From assembly GCF_019443505.1 (NCBI RefSeq), contig NZ_CP080377.1, forward strand, positions 2,852,001-2,916,000: DNA of 64,000 nucleotides, read 5' to 3'. The notes under the pieces were generated by a model. That model worked only from the letters and a program-made list of their open reading frames with translations. It searched no databases and was not told the DNA's origin. Of this stretch, positions 41,423 to 49,779 are shown in pieces (within the stretch, counting starts at the first letter, position 1; each line of letters starts with the position of its first letter). The position numbers were made by a program, and so were the translations under genes. The stretch is from Janthinobacterium sp. PAMC25594 (GTDB lineage: Bacteria; Pseudomonadota; Gammaproteobacteria; Burkholderiales; Burkholderiaceae_D).

Positions 41423-42580
41423 GTGACCGATACCAATAAAAAAGACCAGCTGTACGCACTGATCCGCAACAATCCCTTCATCTCGCAGCAAGACCTGGCG
41501 AGCGAACTGGGCTTGTCGCGCTCGGCCGTCGCCGGCCACATCGCCGGATTGATCCGCGAGCGACGCCTGCTGGGGCGCGCCTACGTGCTGCCCGACAGCC
41601 GCCCCGTGCTGTGCATCGGCGCCGCCAACCTCGACCGCAAGATGCGCACCCTGGCGACCTTGCAGATGGGCACCTCCAATCCCGTGCGCTCGGAAGAAGT
41701 GTTTGGCGGCGTGGGCCGCAACATCGCGGAAAACCTGGCACGATTGTCGATCCCCGTGGCCCTGCTGACGGCGCTGGGCGACGATGCGGCCGGCCACGCC
41801 CTGCAGACGCACGCGGAAGATGCGGGCATCGACATGCGCGGCAGCTTACATCTGAGCAACACCAGCAGCGGCACCTACACGGCCGTGCTCGACGAGCATG
41901 GCGAAATGCTGCTGGCGATGGCCAACATGCAACTGTATGAACAGCTGACGCCCGCCTTCTTGCACAGCCGCCAGCCGCAGCGCGCCGCCGCCGCCCTCAC
42001 CGTCTGCGACCTGAACCTGGGCCACGACAGCGTGCAGGCACTGCTGGCCGACGCGCGCCAGGATGCTGCCCACGCCACGCCACTGGTCATCGTCGCCGTC
42101 TCGCAGCCGAAGATGGCGCATTTGCCGCAAGACCTGACGGGCTTGCATCTGCTGATCCTCAACCGGGGCGAACTGGAAACGCGCGTGGCGCGGGCCTTGC
42201 CCACGGCATTCGAGGTGCGCGCCGCCTGCCGCGAAGTGCTGCGCCAGGGCGCGCGCCAGGTGATCGTCACCTGCGGCGGCGAAGGCGTGTACTTCACGGA
42301 TGGCGACAGCCAGGACGCGTCCATCGTGCATCTGGCCGCGCGCGAAGTGGACGCCGTCGACGTGACGGGCGCCGGCGACGCGTTTTCCGCCGCCGTCTGC
42401 TGGTCGCTGTACCACGACAGCAGCGATTTGAAACTAGCGTGCCGGCGCGGCCTGAAGCTGGCCGCCATGACACTGGAATCGGCCGCCACCGTCTCGCCCC
42501 TGGTGTCGGCCGGCGCGCTCGACGACATTGACGACGCCGATCTGGCGCCCCCTCCCCCTACCCTCTTTCAACAGGATTGA
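41423..42580 (+). CDS. psuK: pseudouridine kinase with N-terminal HTH
   Basis: 385-aa PfkB-family sugar kinase. Residues about 5-60 are a winged helix (DQLYALIRNNPFISQQDLAS, ELGLSRSAVAGHIAGL); the kinase starts near residue 62 (VLCIGAANLDRK), with VFGGVGRNIAENLARL and the catalytic VDVTGAGDAFSAA near residue 310. It phosphorylates pseudouridine to the 5'-phosphate, the substrate of the next gene, 3 nt downstream. Start is a GTG (41423) without a clear Shine-Dalgarno. The HTH may let the enzyme regulate its own operon. Confidence 0.88.
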   Translation: MTDTNKKDQLYALIRNNPFISQQDLASELGLSRSAVAGHIAGLIRERRLLGRAYVLPDSRPVLCIGAANLDRKMRTLATLQMGTSNPVRSEEVFGGVGRNIAENLARLSIPVALLTALGDDAAGHALQTHAEDAGIDMRGSLHLSNTSSGTYTAVLDEHGEMLLAMANMQLYEQLTPAFLHSRQPQRAAAALTVCDLNLGHDSVQALLADARQDAAHATPLVIVAVSQPKMAHLPQDLTGLHLLILNRGELETRVARALPTAFEVRAACREVLRQGARQVIVTCGGEGVYFTDGDSQDASIVHLAAREVDAVDVTGAGDAFSAAVCWSLYHDSSDLKLACRRGLKLAAMTLESAATVSPLVSAGALDDIDDADLAPPPPTLFQQD

Positions 42581-42583
42581 TAC

Positions 42584-43513
42584 ATGACCCAATTACAGAA
42601 TTTCCTCTTGTTCTCGCAAGAAGTGCTCGACGCGCGCGCCGCCGGCAAGGCCATCGTGGCGCTGGAATCGACCATCATTTCGCATGGCATGCCGTATCCG
42701 CAAAACGTGGAAATGGCGCGCGAAGTGGAACAGATCATCCGTGACGGCGGCGCCGTGCCGGCCACCATCGCCATCATCGACGGCAAGATCTGCGTGGGCC
42801 TGTCGCCCGAACAGCTGGAATTGCTGGGCACCTCGGCCGACGCCATGAAAGTCAGCCGCCGCGACCTGCCGTTCGTCCTGTCGCAGGGTAAACTGGGCGC
42901 CACCACCGTGGCCGCCACCATGATTTGCGCGGAACTGGCCGGCATCACCGTGTTCGTCACGGGCGGCATCGGCGGCGTGCACCGCGGCGCGGAAACCAGC
43001 TTCGACATTTCGGCCGACTTGCAGGAACTGGCGCAAACCTCGGTCGCCGTCGTCTGCGCGGGCGTCAAATCCATCCTCGACATCGGCCTGACCCTGGAAT
43101 ACCTGGAAACCCACGGCGTGCCCGTCATCAGCGTGGGCCAGGAAGGTTTTCCCGCCTTCTTTACACGCGAAAGCGGCTTCAAGGCCGATTTCCGCCTCGA
43201 CACGGCCGCCGAGCAGGCCGCCTTCATCGGCACGAAATGGCAGCTGGGCTTGAAAGGCGGCGTCATCGTCAGCAACCCGGTGCCGGCCGCGCAAGCGATG
43301 CCCAAGGAAGAAATCGACGCGATCACCACGCAAGCGCTGCAGGAAGCGGACGCGGGCGGCGTGAAGGGCAAGCAAGTCACGCCATTCCTGTTGTCGCGCA
43401 TCAAGCAGCTGACGGACGGCCGCAGCCTGGCGACGAATATCGCCCTCGTCAAGCACAATGCCCAGGTGGGCACCGCGCTGGCCATTGCCATGCAGGCGGT
43501 CGTGGCACGATAA
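42584..43513 (+). CDS. psuG: pseudouridine-5'-phosphate glycosidase
   Basis: 309-aa enzyme cleaving the C-C glycosidic bond of pseudouridine-5'-phosphate to uracil and ribose-5-phosphate. Family stretches: [33 protein letters not shown] (Lys), [12 protein letters not shown], and [22 protein letters not shown] precedes the ATG, 3 nt after psuK. Supplies uracil to the reductive pyrimidine route; pseudouridine implies RNA (tRNA/rRNA) as a source. Confidence 0.95.
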   Translation: MTQLQNFLLFSQEVLDARAAGKAIVALESTIISHGMPYPQNVEMAREVEQIIRDGGAVPATIAIIDGKICVGLSPEQLELLGTSADAMKVSRRDLPFVLSQGKLGATTVAATMICAELAGITVFVTGGIGGVHRGAETSFDISADLQELAQTSVAVVCAGVKSILDIGLTLEYLETHGVPVISVGQEGFPAFFTRESGFKADFRLDTAAEQAAFIGTKWQLGLKGGVIVSNPVPAAQAMPKEEIDAITTQALQEADAGGVKGKQVTPFLLSRIKQLTDGRSLATNIALVKHNAQVGTALAIAMQAVVAR

Positions 43514-43591
43514 TAGGACTGCCGTAGAAAAGCGCGCGGCCCTCAGGTTCGCGCGCCATTCCCGTTTAGCATCAGGTAATGCAAGGAAAGC

Positions 43592-44494
43592 ATGTCCATC
43601 GATCTGAAACAGTTAAAGTATTTTCTTGCCGTTGCCGAGGAGAAAAGCTTCAGCCGCGCCGCCGAGCGCCTGCATATCTCGCAGCCGCCCCTGAGCCAGC
43701 AGATCATGAAACTGGAAAGCGAACTGGGCGTGCGCCTGTTTGCGCGCACCACGCGCACCTTCGAGCTGACCGTGGCGGGCAAGGCACTGATGAACGAGGC
43801 GGCCGAGCTGCTGGCCAAGATGCGCATGACCATCGATACCATCCGCCAGATCGACCGTGGCGAAGTGGGCCGCTTGCGCGTGGGCATCGTCGGCTCGGCC
43901 ATGTGGGGCCCCATCCCCAGCCTGCTGGAAGAGTTCCAGACCAAATTTCCCCGCGTCAGCTGGACCATCCATGAATTCGGTCCCACGGTGCAATACGAAG
44001 CCTTGCGCGCCAAGCAGATCGACGTGGGTTTCTGGCGCGAACCGAAACTCAATGACGACGACTTGCGCCACGACAACCTGCGCCAGGAGCTGTGCTTCCG
44101 TGAAAACGTCTGCGTGGCCGTCAACGAACACCATCCGCTGGCAAAAAACACGGCCATCGAGCTGATCGACATCGCCCATGAGCCCATGCTGACCCTGAAC
44201 CTCGATAAATCCGCGTTTCCCCGCTACCTGGTGCAATGCTGCGTCAATGCCGGTTTCGAACCCGTGATTTTCCAGGAAGCGAGCGAGCCGCAAACCCTGC
44301 TGGCCATGGTGGGCGCCGGCCTGGGCGTGACCCTGGTGCCGGAAACGACGAGCCGCATCGGCTGGCCCGGCGTCGTGTTTCTACCGATCAAGACCAATCC
44401 GCCATCGGCCAACCTGTACATCAGCTACACCACGCTCGACGACGCTCCCGTCGTGAGGGCCTTCCTGAATATTATTAATCCCCCAGCTAATTGA
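43592..44494 (+). CDS. LysR-family regulator, candidate activator of the nucleoside regulon
   Basis: 300-aa LysR-type protein: HTH in residues 1-60 (MSIDLKQLKYFLAVAEEKSF, AAERLHISQPPLSQQIMKLE), then an effector domain of the BenM/CbnR-like class (LRVGIVGSAMWGPIPSLLEE). AAGGA precedes the ATG. It lies between psuG and the nucleoside ABC transporter, about 110 bp before promoter copy B, whose dyad has LysR T-N11-A geometry. Control of the three copies is my inference. A short GAGGC-AAA-GCCTC hairpin overlaps its stop codon. Confidence 0.82.
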   Translation: MSIDLKQLKYFLAVAEEKSFSRAAERLHISQPPLSQQIMKLESELGVRLFARTTRTFELTVAGKALMNEAAELLAKMRMTIDTIRQIDRGEVGRLRVGIVGSAMWGPIPSLLEEFQTKFPRVSWTIHEFGPTVQYEALRAKQIDVGFWREPKLNDDDLRHDNLRQELCFRENVCVAVNEHHPLAKNTAIELIDIAHEPMLTLNLDKSAFPRYLVQCCVNAGFEPVIFQEASEPQTLLAMVGAGLGVTLVPETTSRIGWPGVVFLPIKTNPPSANLYISYTTLDDAPVVRAFLNIINPPAN

Positions 44495-44515
44495 GGCAAA
44501 GCCTCAAGCGTCGCT

Positions 44516-44596
44516 AACCCGAAAAGCAGCAAGACCGGGGGCGGACCCTCAGGGACTCGGCGTCCCCGTCCGACCCCAGCCCTTCGTTTTGGGTTT
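44516..44596. repeat. REP-like palindrome, copy 4 (with extra hairpin)
   Basis: Same family as 25805: outer AACCC (44516-44520) and TGGGTTT (44590-44596) arms and an inner GGGG-GCGGACCC... / GTCCGACCCC stem (44537-44577). The loop side carries an insertion that forms its own hairpin, GGGAC-TCGGC-GTCCC (44552-44566). It immediately precedes promoter copy B. Confidence 0.7.
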
Positions 44597-44604
44597 GCAT
44601 GCCA

Positions 44605-44675
44605 ATTTATATGACTTTCATATAAATAGTTAAACAAAAACGTATTTGTCATACATATCTGGCATGATGCATAGT
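44605..44675 (+). promoter_or_regulatory. composite nucleoside-regulon promoter, copy B
   Basis: Inverted repeat ATTTATA-N9-TATAAAT (44605-44627), 18 bp, TTGTCA (44646-44651), 18 bp, CATAGT (44670-44675), with GTAT-N5-ATAC over the -35 box. It points at the substrate-binding-protein gene, ATG 44978. The remaining 44676-44977 is AT-rich near its end (TATAAA at 44938-44943) and could hold a second promoter; I see no gene or recognised riboswitch in it. Confidence 0.7.
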
Positions 44676-44977
44676 GATTCGGACGCCCATCGTGGCGCCG
44701 GTCCTGCGCCTGCCCTGCCCGTCCATTGACGGCGCATCCCAGCCCGCTCCGGCAGCCCCATTCGATGTTGTAACTATAAAAGAGACGGGGCGCGACTGTT
44801 GCATGAGCATCACACTGTCGACATAAAAGCACACAAGGCCGGCAATGATCTTGTTCAATACGGTGCAATGTTGATAAGGAATTATCATCTCGTGCATCAA
44901 AAACAGGCTAAATCGGCCCCAAATTATATGTTTCACCTATAAAAAATATACAATATCGATCTTCCAGGAGCCAATTC

Positions 44978-45973
44978 ATGAAACTTACACAATTTAGTTT
45001 GACGATCGCAGCCGTATTTCTGACTGCTCAAGCGTCCGCGGCTACCCCAAAACTGGGTGTCGTGTATGACGCGGGCGGCAAGTTCGACAAGTCGTTCAAC
45101 CAATCCGCTTTCGAAGGTGCCTCGCGCTTCAAAAAAGACACAGGCATTTCCTTCATCGAAGTTCAGGCATCGAGCGATACGCAAGCCGAGCAAGTCATGC
45201 GCGGCCTGGCCCGCAAGAAACTCGACATGATCGCCGCCATCGGCTTTGCGCAAACGCAAGCCGTGCAAAAAGTCGCAAAAGAATTCCCGAACGTGAAATT
45301 CGTGCTGATCGACGGCCAGGCCGCCGGCAGCAACGTCAATTCCGTCGTCTTCAAGGAAGAAGAAGGCTCCTACCTGGTAGGCGTGGCTGCAGCCATGGCC
45401 AGCAAGAGCAAGAAGGTCGGCTTCATCGGCGGCATCGATATCCCGCTGATCCGCAACTTCGCCTGCGGCTACGCGCAAGGCGTCAAGGCCGTCAATCCGA
45501 AAGCGGAAATCACGCAAAACATGGTCGGCACCACCTCCGGCGCCTGGAATGACCCGGCCAAAGGTGGCGAACTGGCCCGCTCGCAATTCGAGCGCGGCGT
45601 CGATGTCGTCTTCGCCGTGGCCGGCGGCAGCGGCATGGGTACGCTGCAAATGGCCAAGGAAAAAGGCAAGCTGGCCATCGGCGTCGATTCGAACCAGAAT
45701 GGTTTGTATCCGGGCAGCATCCTGACTTCGATGGTCAAGCGCGTCGACAACACGGTGTATGACAGCTTCATGGAAGTCAAGAACGGCACCTGGAAGGGCG
45801 GCGTCAGCTATAAAGGATTGAAAGAAGGCGGCGTGGATTGGGCGCTCGACGCCAACAACCGCAAGCTGATTACGCCGGAAATCGAAAAGCGCGTGTTGGG
45901 TGCGCGTAAGGACATTATCGATGGCAAGATCAAAGTGATCGATTACCGCGTCGGCAGCAGCTGCCCGGTTTAA
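44978..45973 (+). CDS. BMP-family nucleoside-binding protein of an ABC transporter
   Basis: 331-aa periplasmic binding protein of the BMP/Med/PnrA family, typically binding purine and pyrimidine nucleosides. Signal peptide MKLTQFSLTIAAVFLTAQASA is cleaved before ATPKLGVVYDAGGKFDKSFNQ; family motifs include GVAAAMASKSKKVGFIGGID and FAVAGGSGMGTLQ. No lipobox, so a free periplasmic protein. AGGAG precedes the ATG. First gene of a four-gene transporter operon. Confidence 0.93.
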   Translation: MKLTQFSLTIAAVFLTAQASAATPKLGVVYDAGGKFDKSFNQSAFEGASRFKKDTGISFIEVQASSDTQAEQVMRGLARKKLDMIAAIGFAQTQAVQKVAKEFPNVKFVLIDGQAAGSNVNSVVFKEEEGSYLVGVAAAMASKSKKVGFIGGIDIPLIRNFACGYAQGVKAVNPKAEITQNMVGTTSGAWNDPAKGGELARSQFERGVDVVFAVAGGSGMGTLQMAKEKGKLAIGVDSNQNGLYPGSILTSMVKRVDNTVYDSFMEVKNGTWKGGVSYKGLKEGGVDWALDANNRKLITPEIEKRVLGARKDIIDGKIKVIDYRVGSSCPV

Positions 45974-46030
45974 TTTTTCTCCGTATCTTCTAGCGCGCCG
46001 CCGGGGCCTGTCTCCGCGCGGCGCGTTTCC

Positions 46031-47584
46031 ATGAAACTATCCAGTTATGAACCTATGCAGCCAGCAGTAGAATTTCGCAGCATTTCCAAGCAGTTTGGAC
46101 ATGTGAAGGCGAACGCCGACGTCAGTTTCTCCATCGCCAAGGGCAGTATCCACGGCCTGGTGGGGGAAAACGGCGCCGGCAAATCGACCTTGATGAGTAT
46201 CCTGTACGGGTATTACCGTGCCGACGGCGGAGAAATCTTGCTCGACGGGAAAGTACAGCCTATCCGCAACAGCCAGGAAGCGATCAACCTCGGCATCGGC
46301 ATGGTGCACCAGCATTTCATGCTGGTCGAGAACTTCACCGTCCTCGACAATATCATGCTGGGCACGGAAGGCGGTTTTCGCCTGGCCAGCCACCGTGCCG
46401 AAGCGGAAGCCAAGCTGCGCGAGATTTGCGCGCGCTACCGCCTCGACGTGGACCCGCTGGCGAAGATCGAAGACCTCTCCGTCGGCGCGCAGCAGCGCGT
46501 GGAAATCCTCAAGCAGATTTACCGCAGCGCCAATATCCTGATCCTCGACGAGCCGACGGCCGTGCTGACGGCCCAGGAAACGGCCTCGCTGTTTGAAATC
46601 CTGCGCCTGTTCAAGGAGCAAGGCAAGACCATCATCCTGATCACGCACAAGCTGCAAGAGATCCTGGAAATCACCGACAACGTCACCGTCATGCGCGGCG
46701 GCACGGTGGTGGGCGCCGTTGCCACTGCGACTACCTCGAAAGAGGAGCTGGCCAACATGATGGTAGGCCGCCCCATCCAGAGCCATCTGCCCCGTGCACC
46801 GTACAATCCGGGCGCCACGGTGCTGGAAGTGGCTGATCTGCAACTGGCCGACGCGCAACAGGTCAAACTGCTGGCCGACATCGGCTTCAACTTGCGCGCC
46901 GGCGAAATCGTCGCCATCGCGGGTGTTTCCGGCAATGGCCAGAGCGAACTGCTGGAAATTTTGTCGGGCATGCGCTTGCCGACGTCCGGCAAGCTGCGCT
47001 TCCTGGACAAGGACTTGCCGTTTGCCAAGCGCCACGATGCCGACGGCTTGCCGCTGGCCTTCCGCGAACTGGGCATCGCCCACATTCCGGAAGACCGCTT
47101 GCGCGATGGCGTGGTGAAGAATTTCTCCGTCATGCAAAACACCATCCTCGGTTACCAGGATCACCTGAAAAACCGCTGGGGCCTGTTCAACTTCAAGGCC
47201 ATCGGCGCCCGCTGCGCGGAACTGCTGAAAACCTTCGACGTGCGCCCGGCGAACCCTGACCTGCGCATCGGCTTATTGTCGGGCGGTAACCAGCAAAAGG
47301 TGGTGATCGCGCGCGAAGTGCTGGCCAAGCCGAAACTGATGCTGGTGGGGCAACCCACGCGCGGCGTCGACATCGGCACCATCGAAAGCATCCATACGCA
47401 ATTGCTGGCCCTGCGCGACGCGGGCGTGGCGATCCTGCTGGTGTCCGTCGAACTGGAAGAAGTGCGGGCGCTGGCCGACCGCATTCTCGTCATGTGCGGC
47501 GGACGCATCACCGGCGAACTGAAAATTGAAGAATTCGATACCACCCGCATCGGTCTGCTGATGGGGGGAATGCATAAATCATGA
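46031..47584 (+). CDS. ABC transporter ATPase (nucleoside/sugar type, two NBDs)
   Basis: 517-aa double ATPase. First NBD: GLVGENGAGKSTL Walker A (about residue 48), LSVGAQQRVEI signature, ILILDEPTAVL Walker B. Second NBD: degenerate Walker A IAGVSGNGQSELL, LSGGNQQKVVIARE signature, LMLVGQPTRGVD in place of canonical Walker B, as in RbsA/YufO-like proteins. An alternative ATG lies at 46055. Its stop overlaps the next gene (ATGA). Confidence 0.92.
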   Translation: MKLSSYEPMQPAVEFRSISKQFGHVKANADVSFSIAKGSIHGLVGENGAGKSTLMSILYGYYRADGGEILLDGKVQPIRNSQEAINLGIGMVHQHFMLVENFTVLDNIMLGTEGGFRLASHRAEAEAKLREICARYRLDVDPLAKIEDLSVGAQQRVEILKQIYRSANILILDEPTAVLTAQETASLFEILRLFKEQGKTIILITHKLQEILEITDNVTVMRGGTVVGAVATATTSKEELANMMVGRPIQSHLPRAPYNPGATVLEVADLQLADAQQVKLLADIGFNLRAGEIVAIAGVSGNGQSELLEILSGMRLPTSGKLRFLDKDLPFAKRHDADGLPLAFRELGIAHIPEDRLRDGVVKNFSVMQNTILGYQDHLKNRWGLFNFKAIGARCAELLKTFDVRPANPDLRIGLLSGGNQQKVVIAREVLAKPKLMLVGQPTRGVDIGTIESIHTQLLALRDAGVAILLVSVELEEVRALADRILVMCGGRITGELKIEEFDTTRIGLLMGGMHKS

Positions 47585-48660
47585 ATAACGACTTGCCACG
47601 CTGGGCGACAGCCTTTGTCATGCCCATGTTAAACCTGCTGTCGGCCTTGCTGGTCGCCGCCCTGGTGATTTATATGCTGGGCGAAGACCCGGCCGAATCG
47701 CTGTCGATCCTCGTCCACAGCGCCATCCTCAATCCTGAAGGCTTGAGCTATACCCTGTTCTACGCCAGCACCTTCATCTTCACGGGCCTGTCGGTTTCCG
47801 TGGCGATGCAGGCCGGCCTGTTCAATATCGGTTCCGAAGGCCAGATGTATATCGGCGGCCTGGGCCTGACGGTGGCCATGCTGGCCTTCGACCAGACCCT
47901 GCCCGCCTGGCTCTTGATTCCTGCAGCCATGATCGGCGCGGCCCTGTTCGGCGCACTGTGGGGTTTCTTGCCCGGCTACCTGCAAGCCAAGCGCGGCAGC
48001 CACATCGTGGTGACCACCATCATGTTCAACTTCATCGCCGCCAGCCTGATGAATTTTATTATCGTGAAGTACCTGATTCCGCCGGGCGAGCAGAACACGG
48101 CCAGCCGCGTGTTTGCGGAAAGCGGCGAAATGCCGCGCCTCTCCACCTGGTTCCCGTCGCTGGGCGACACGCCGCTGAACATCAGCTTTATCCTGGCGAT
48201 CGCCGCGCTGGTGATCTACGGCGTGATGGTCTGGCGCTCGTCGTGGGGCTTCAAGCTGCGCGCCACGGGCCTGAACAAGCATGCGGCCCACTATGCGGGC
48301 GTGTCGATCAGCAAGATGATCATCATCGTCATGTTGATTTCCGGCGCGCTGGCGGGCCTCGGTTCCGTCAATTCCATCATGGGTTCGACGCATTACCTGT
48401 CGCTCAATTTCGTCGGTGGCGCCGGTTTCATCGGCATCGCCATTGCCCTGATGGGCCGCCAGCATCCGGTCGGCATCTTTTTGTCGGCCGTGCTGTTCGG
48501 CGCGCTGATCCAGGGGGGCTTCGACCTGTCGCTGGAAAAACCGAATATCCCGACGGAAACTTTCATTTTCATCCAGGGCTTGATCATCCTGTTCTGCGGC
48601 GCCATGGAAAACTTCTACGCACCGGCCATTTCCGCCCTGCTCAAGCGCACCAAAGGCTAA
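47581..48660 (+). CDS. ABC transporter permease 1 (nucleoside)
   Basis: 359-aa BPD_transp_2 permease with about 9-10 TM helices (FVMPMLNLLSALLVAALVIY at the start; LFNIGSEGQMYIGGLGLTVA is the family-typical EAA-like region). Homologue of NupP/BmpF-type subunits. The ATG overlaps the ATPase stop by 4 nt, and the next permease follows after 4 nt. Confidence 0.92.
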   Translation: MNNDLPRWATAFVMPMLNLLSALLVAALVIYMLGEDPAESLSILVHSAILNPEGLSYTLFYASTFIFTGLSVSVAMQAGLFNIGSEGQMYIGGLGLTVAMLAFDQTLPAWLLIPAAMIGAALFGALWGFLPGYLQAKRGSHIVVTTIMFNFIAASLMNFIIVKYLIPPGEQNTASRVFAESGEMPRLSTWFPSLGDTPLNISFILAIAALVIYGVMVWRSSWGFKLRATGLNKHAAHYAGVSISKMIIIVMLISGALAGLGSVNSIMGSTHYLSLNFVGGAGFIGIAIALMGRQHPVGIFLSAVLFGALIQGGFDLSLEKPNIPTETFIFIQGLIILFCGAMENFYAPAISALLKRTKG

Positions 48661-48664
48661 CACC

Positions 48665-49636
48665 ATGACACTCGACGACTTCCATTTCGCCAGCATCCTG
48701 GTATCGACCGTGCGCAATGCGCCCGTCCTGATCTTTGCCGCCATGGCCGGCCTGTTCGCCGAACGCAGCGGCATGATCGACATCGGCCTGGAAGGCAAGA
48801 TCCTGGCCAGCGCCTTCGCTTCCGCCGCCGTCGCCTACACGACGCAAAACCCGTATTACGGCATGGCCGCCGGCATGCTCGTCTGCGTCGCCCTGGCCTT
48901 GCTGCAGGCGTACGTCAGCATCACGCAAAAGGGCAACCAGCTGGTGGCCGGCATGGCGATCAACATCGCCATGAGCGGACTGACCTTTGTTCTGGCGCAA
49001 TTTTTCTTCCAGCAAGGCGGTCGCACGCCCGACCTCGGTTCGGCGCGGCTGTTCGACGTGGTCTTGCCGGGCACGCAGTACGTGGAGCACATCCCCTTCA
49101 TCGGCTGGGTGTATGCCCACCTGATCGGCGGCCATTCCATCCTCGTGTATGTGGCGTTCCTGCTGATCCCGCTCGTGCACTGGCTGCTGTACCACACGCG
49201 CTTCGGCCTGCGCCTGCGCGCCTGCGGCGAAAACCCGCACGCGGCCGACTCGGCCGGCGTGAGCGTGGAAGCGACGCGCTACCTGGCCATGCTGGTGGCC
49301 GGCATCCTGTGCTCGTTCTCGGGCGCGTATCTTGCCATCGTGCAAAGCGGCTTCTTCCTGCGCGACATGTCGGCCGGCGCCGGCTACCTGGCCCTGACGG
49401 CCATGGTGTTCGGCAACTGGCGTCCCGTCTACACTTTCCTCGGCTGCCTGATGTTCGGCTTCTTTGCCGCCATCCAGATCCAGATCGAAGGCGTGGACTT
49501 GCCCGTCGTGGGCCGCATCCCCGGCTCCTTGATCCAGATGGTGCCGTACGTGGTCACCGTGATCGTGCTGGCGGGCTTGATGGCGAAATCCATCGCGCCG
49601 AAAGCCATCGGTATCCCCTTCGTCAAGTCCCGTTAA
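48665..49636 (+). CDS. ABC transporter permease 2 (nucleoside)
   Basis: 323-aa partner permease of the BPD_transp_2 family (NupQ/BmpG-like) with about 8 TM helices; the signature ERSGMIDIGLEGKILASAFAS is near residue 37. It completes a BMP-ATPase-permease-permease set that should import nucleosides across the inner membrane for cdd, deoA, the purine phosphorylase and psuK. Confidence 0.92.
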   Translation: MTLDDFHFASILVSTVRNAPVLIFAAMAGLFAERSGMIDIGLEGKILASAFASAAVAYTTQNPYYGMAAGMLVCVALALLQAYVSITQKGNQLVAGMAINIAMSGLTFVLAQFFFQQGGRTPDLGSARLFDVVLPGTQYVEHIPFIGWVYAHLIGGHSILVYVAFLLIPLVHWLLYHTRFGLRLRACGENPHAADSAGVSVEATRYLAMLVAGILCSFSGAYLAIVQSGFFLRDMSAGAGYLALTAMVFGNWRPVYTFLGCLMFGFFAAIQIQIEGVDLPVVGRIPGSLIQMVPYVVTVIVLAGLMAKSIAPKAIGIPFVKSR

Positions 49637-49737
49637 GAGCACCTGAGAAAATACCCATGGCGTCGTTGCCTTGCCTCGTCGTACATTCGTACTGCCTTCG
49701 GCAAGACGCCTAGCCCTGGGCATTTTTCAGGCGCTCC
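49637..49737. repeat. long imperfect palindrome
   Basis: Directly after the permease stop, 49637-49657 (GAGCACCTG...CCCA) pairs imperfectly with 49717-49736 (TGGGC...CAGGCGCTC). Inside, GGCGTC-GTTGCC (49659-49670) pairs with GGCAA-GACGCC (49700-49710), and GTAC repeats flank the tip. The whole could form a cruciform of about 100 bp. It is unlike the 25805 family and resembles a dispersed intergenic repeat. Confidence 0.55.
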
Positions 49738-49750
49738 CTAAAATGACAAA

Positions 49751-49779
49751 AAGCGAAGCCTTTGGGCTTCGCTTTTTTT
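49751..49779. terminator. bidirectional intrinsic terminator
   Basis: Stem AAGCGAAGCC (49751-49760), loop TTTG, complement to 49774, followed by a T-run on the plus side and A-run on the other. It ends the rightward ABC operon and the leftward Nudix gene, whose stop is at 49778. Confidence 0.88.

Noticed and set aside
44676..44977. A purine or nucleoside riboswitch in the transporter leader
   Set aside because: I could not find a conserved three-way-junction core or a terminator/antiterminator pair; left as an open question.
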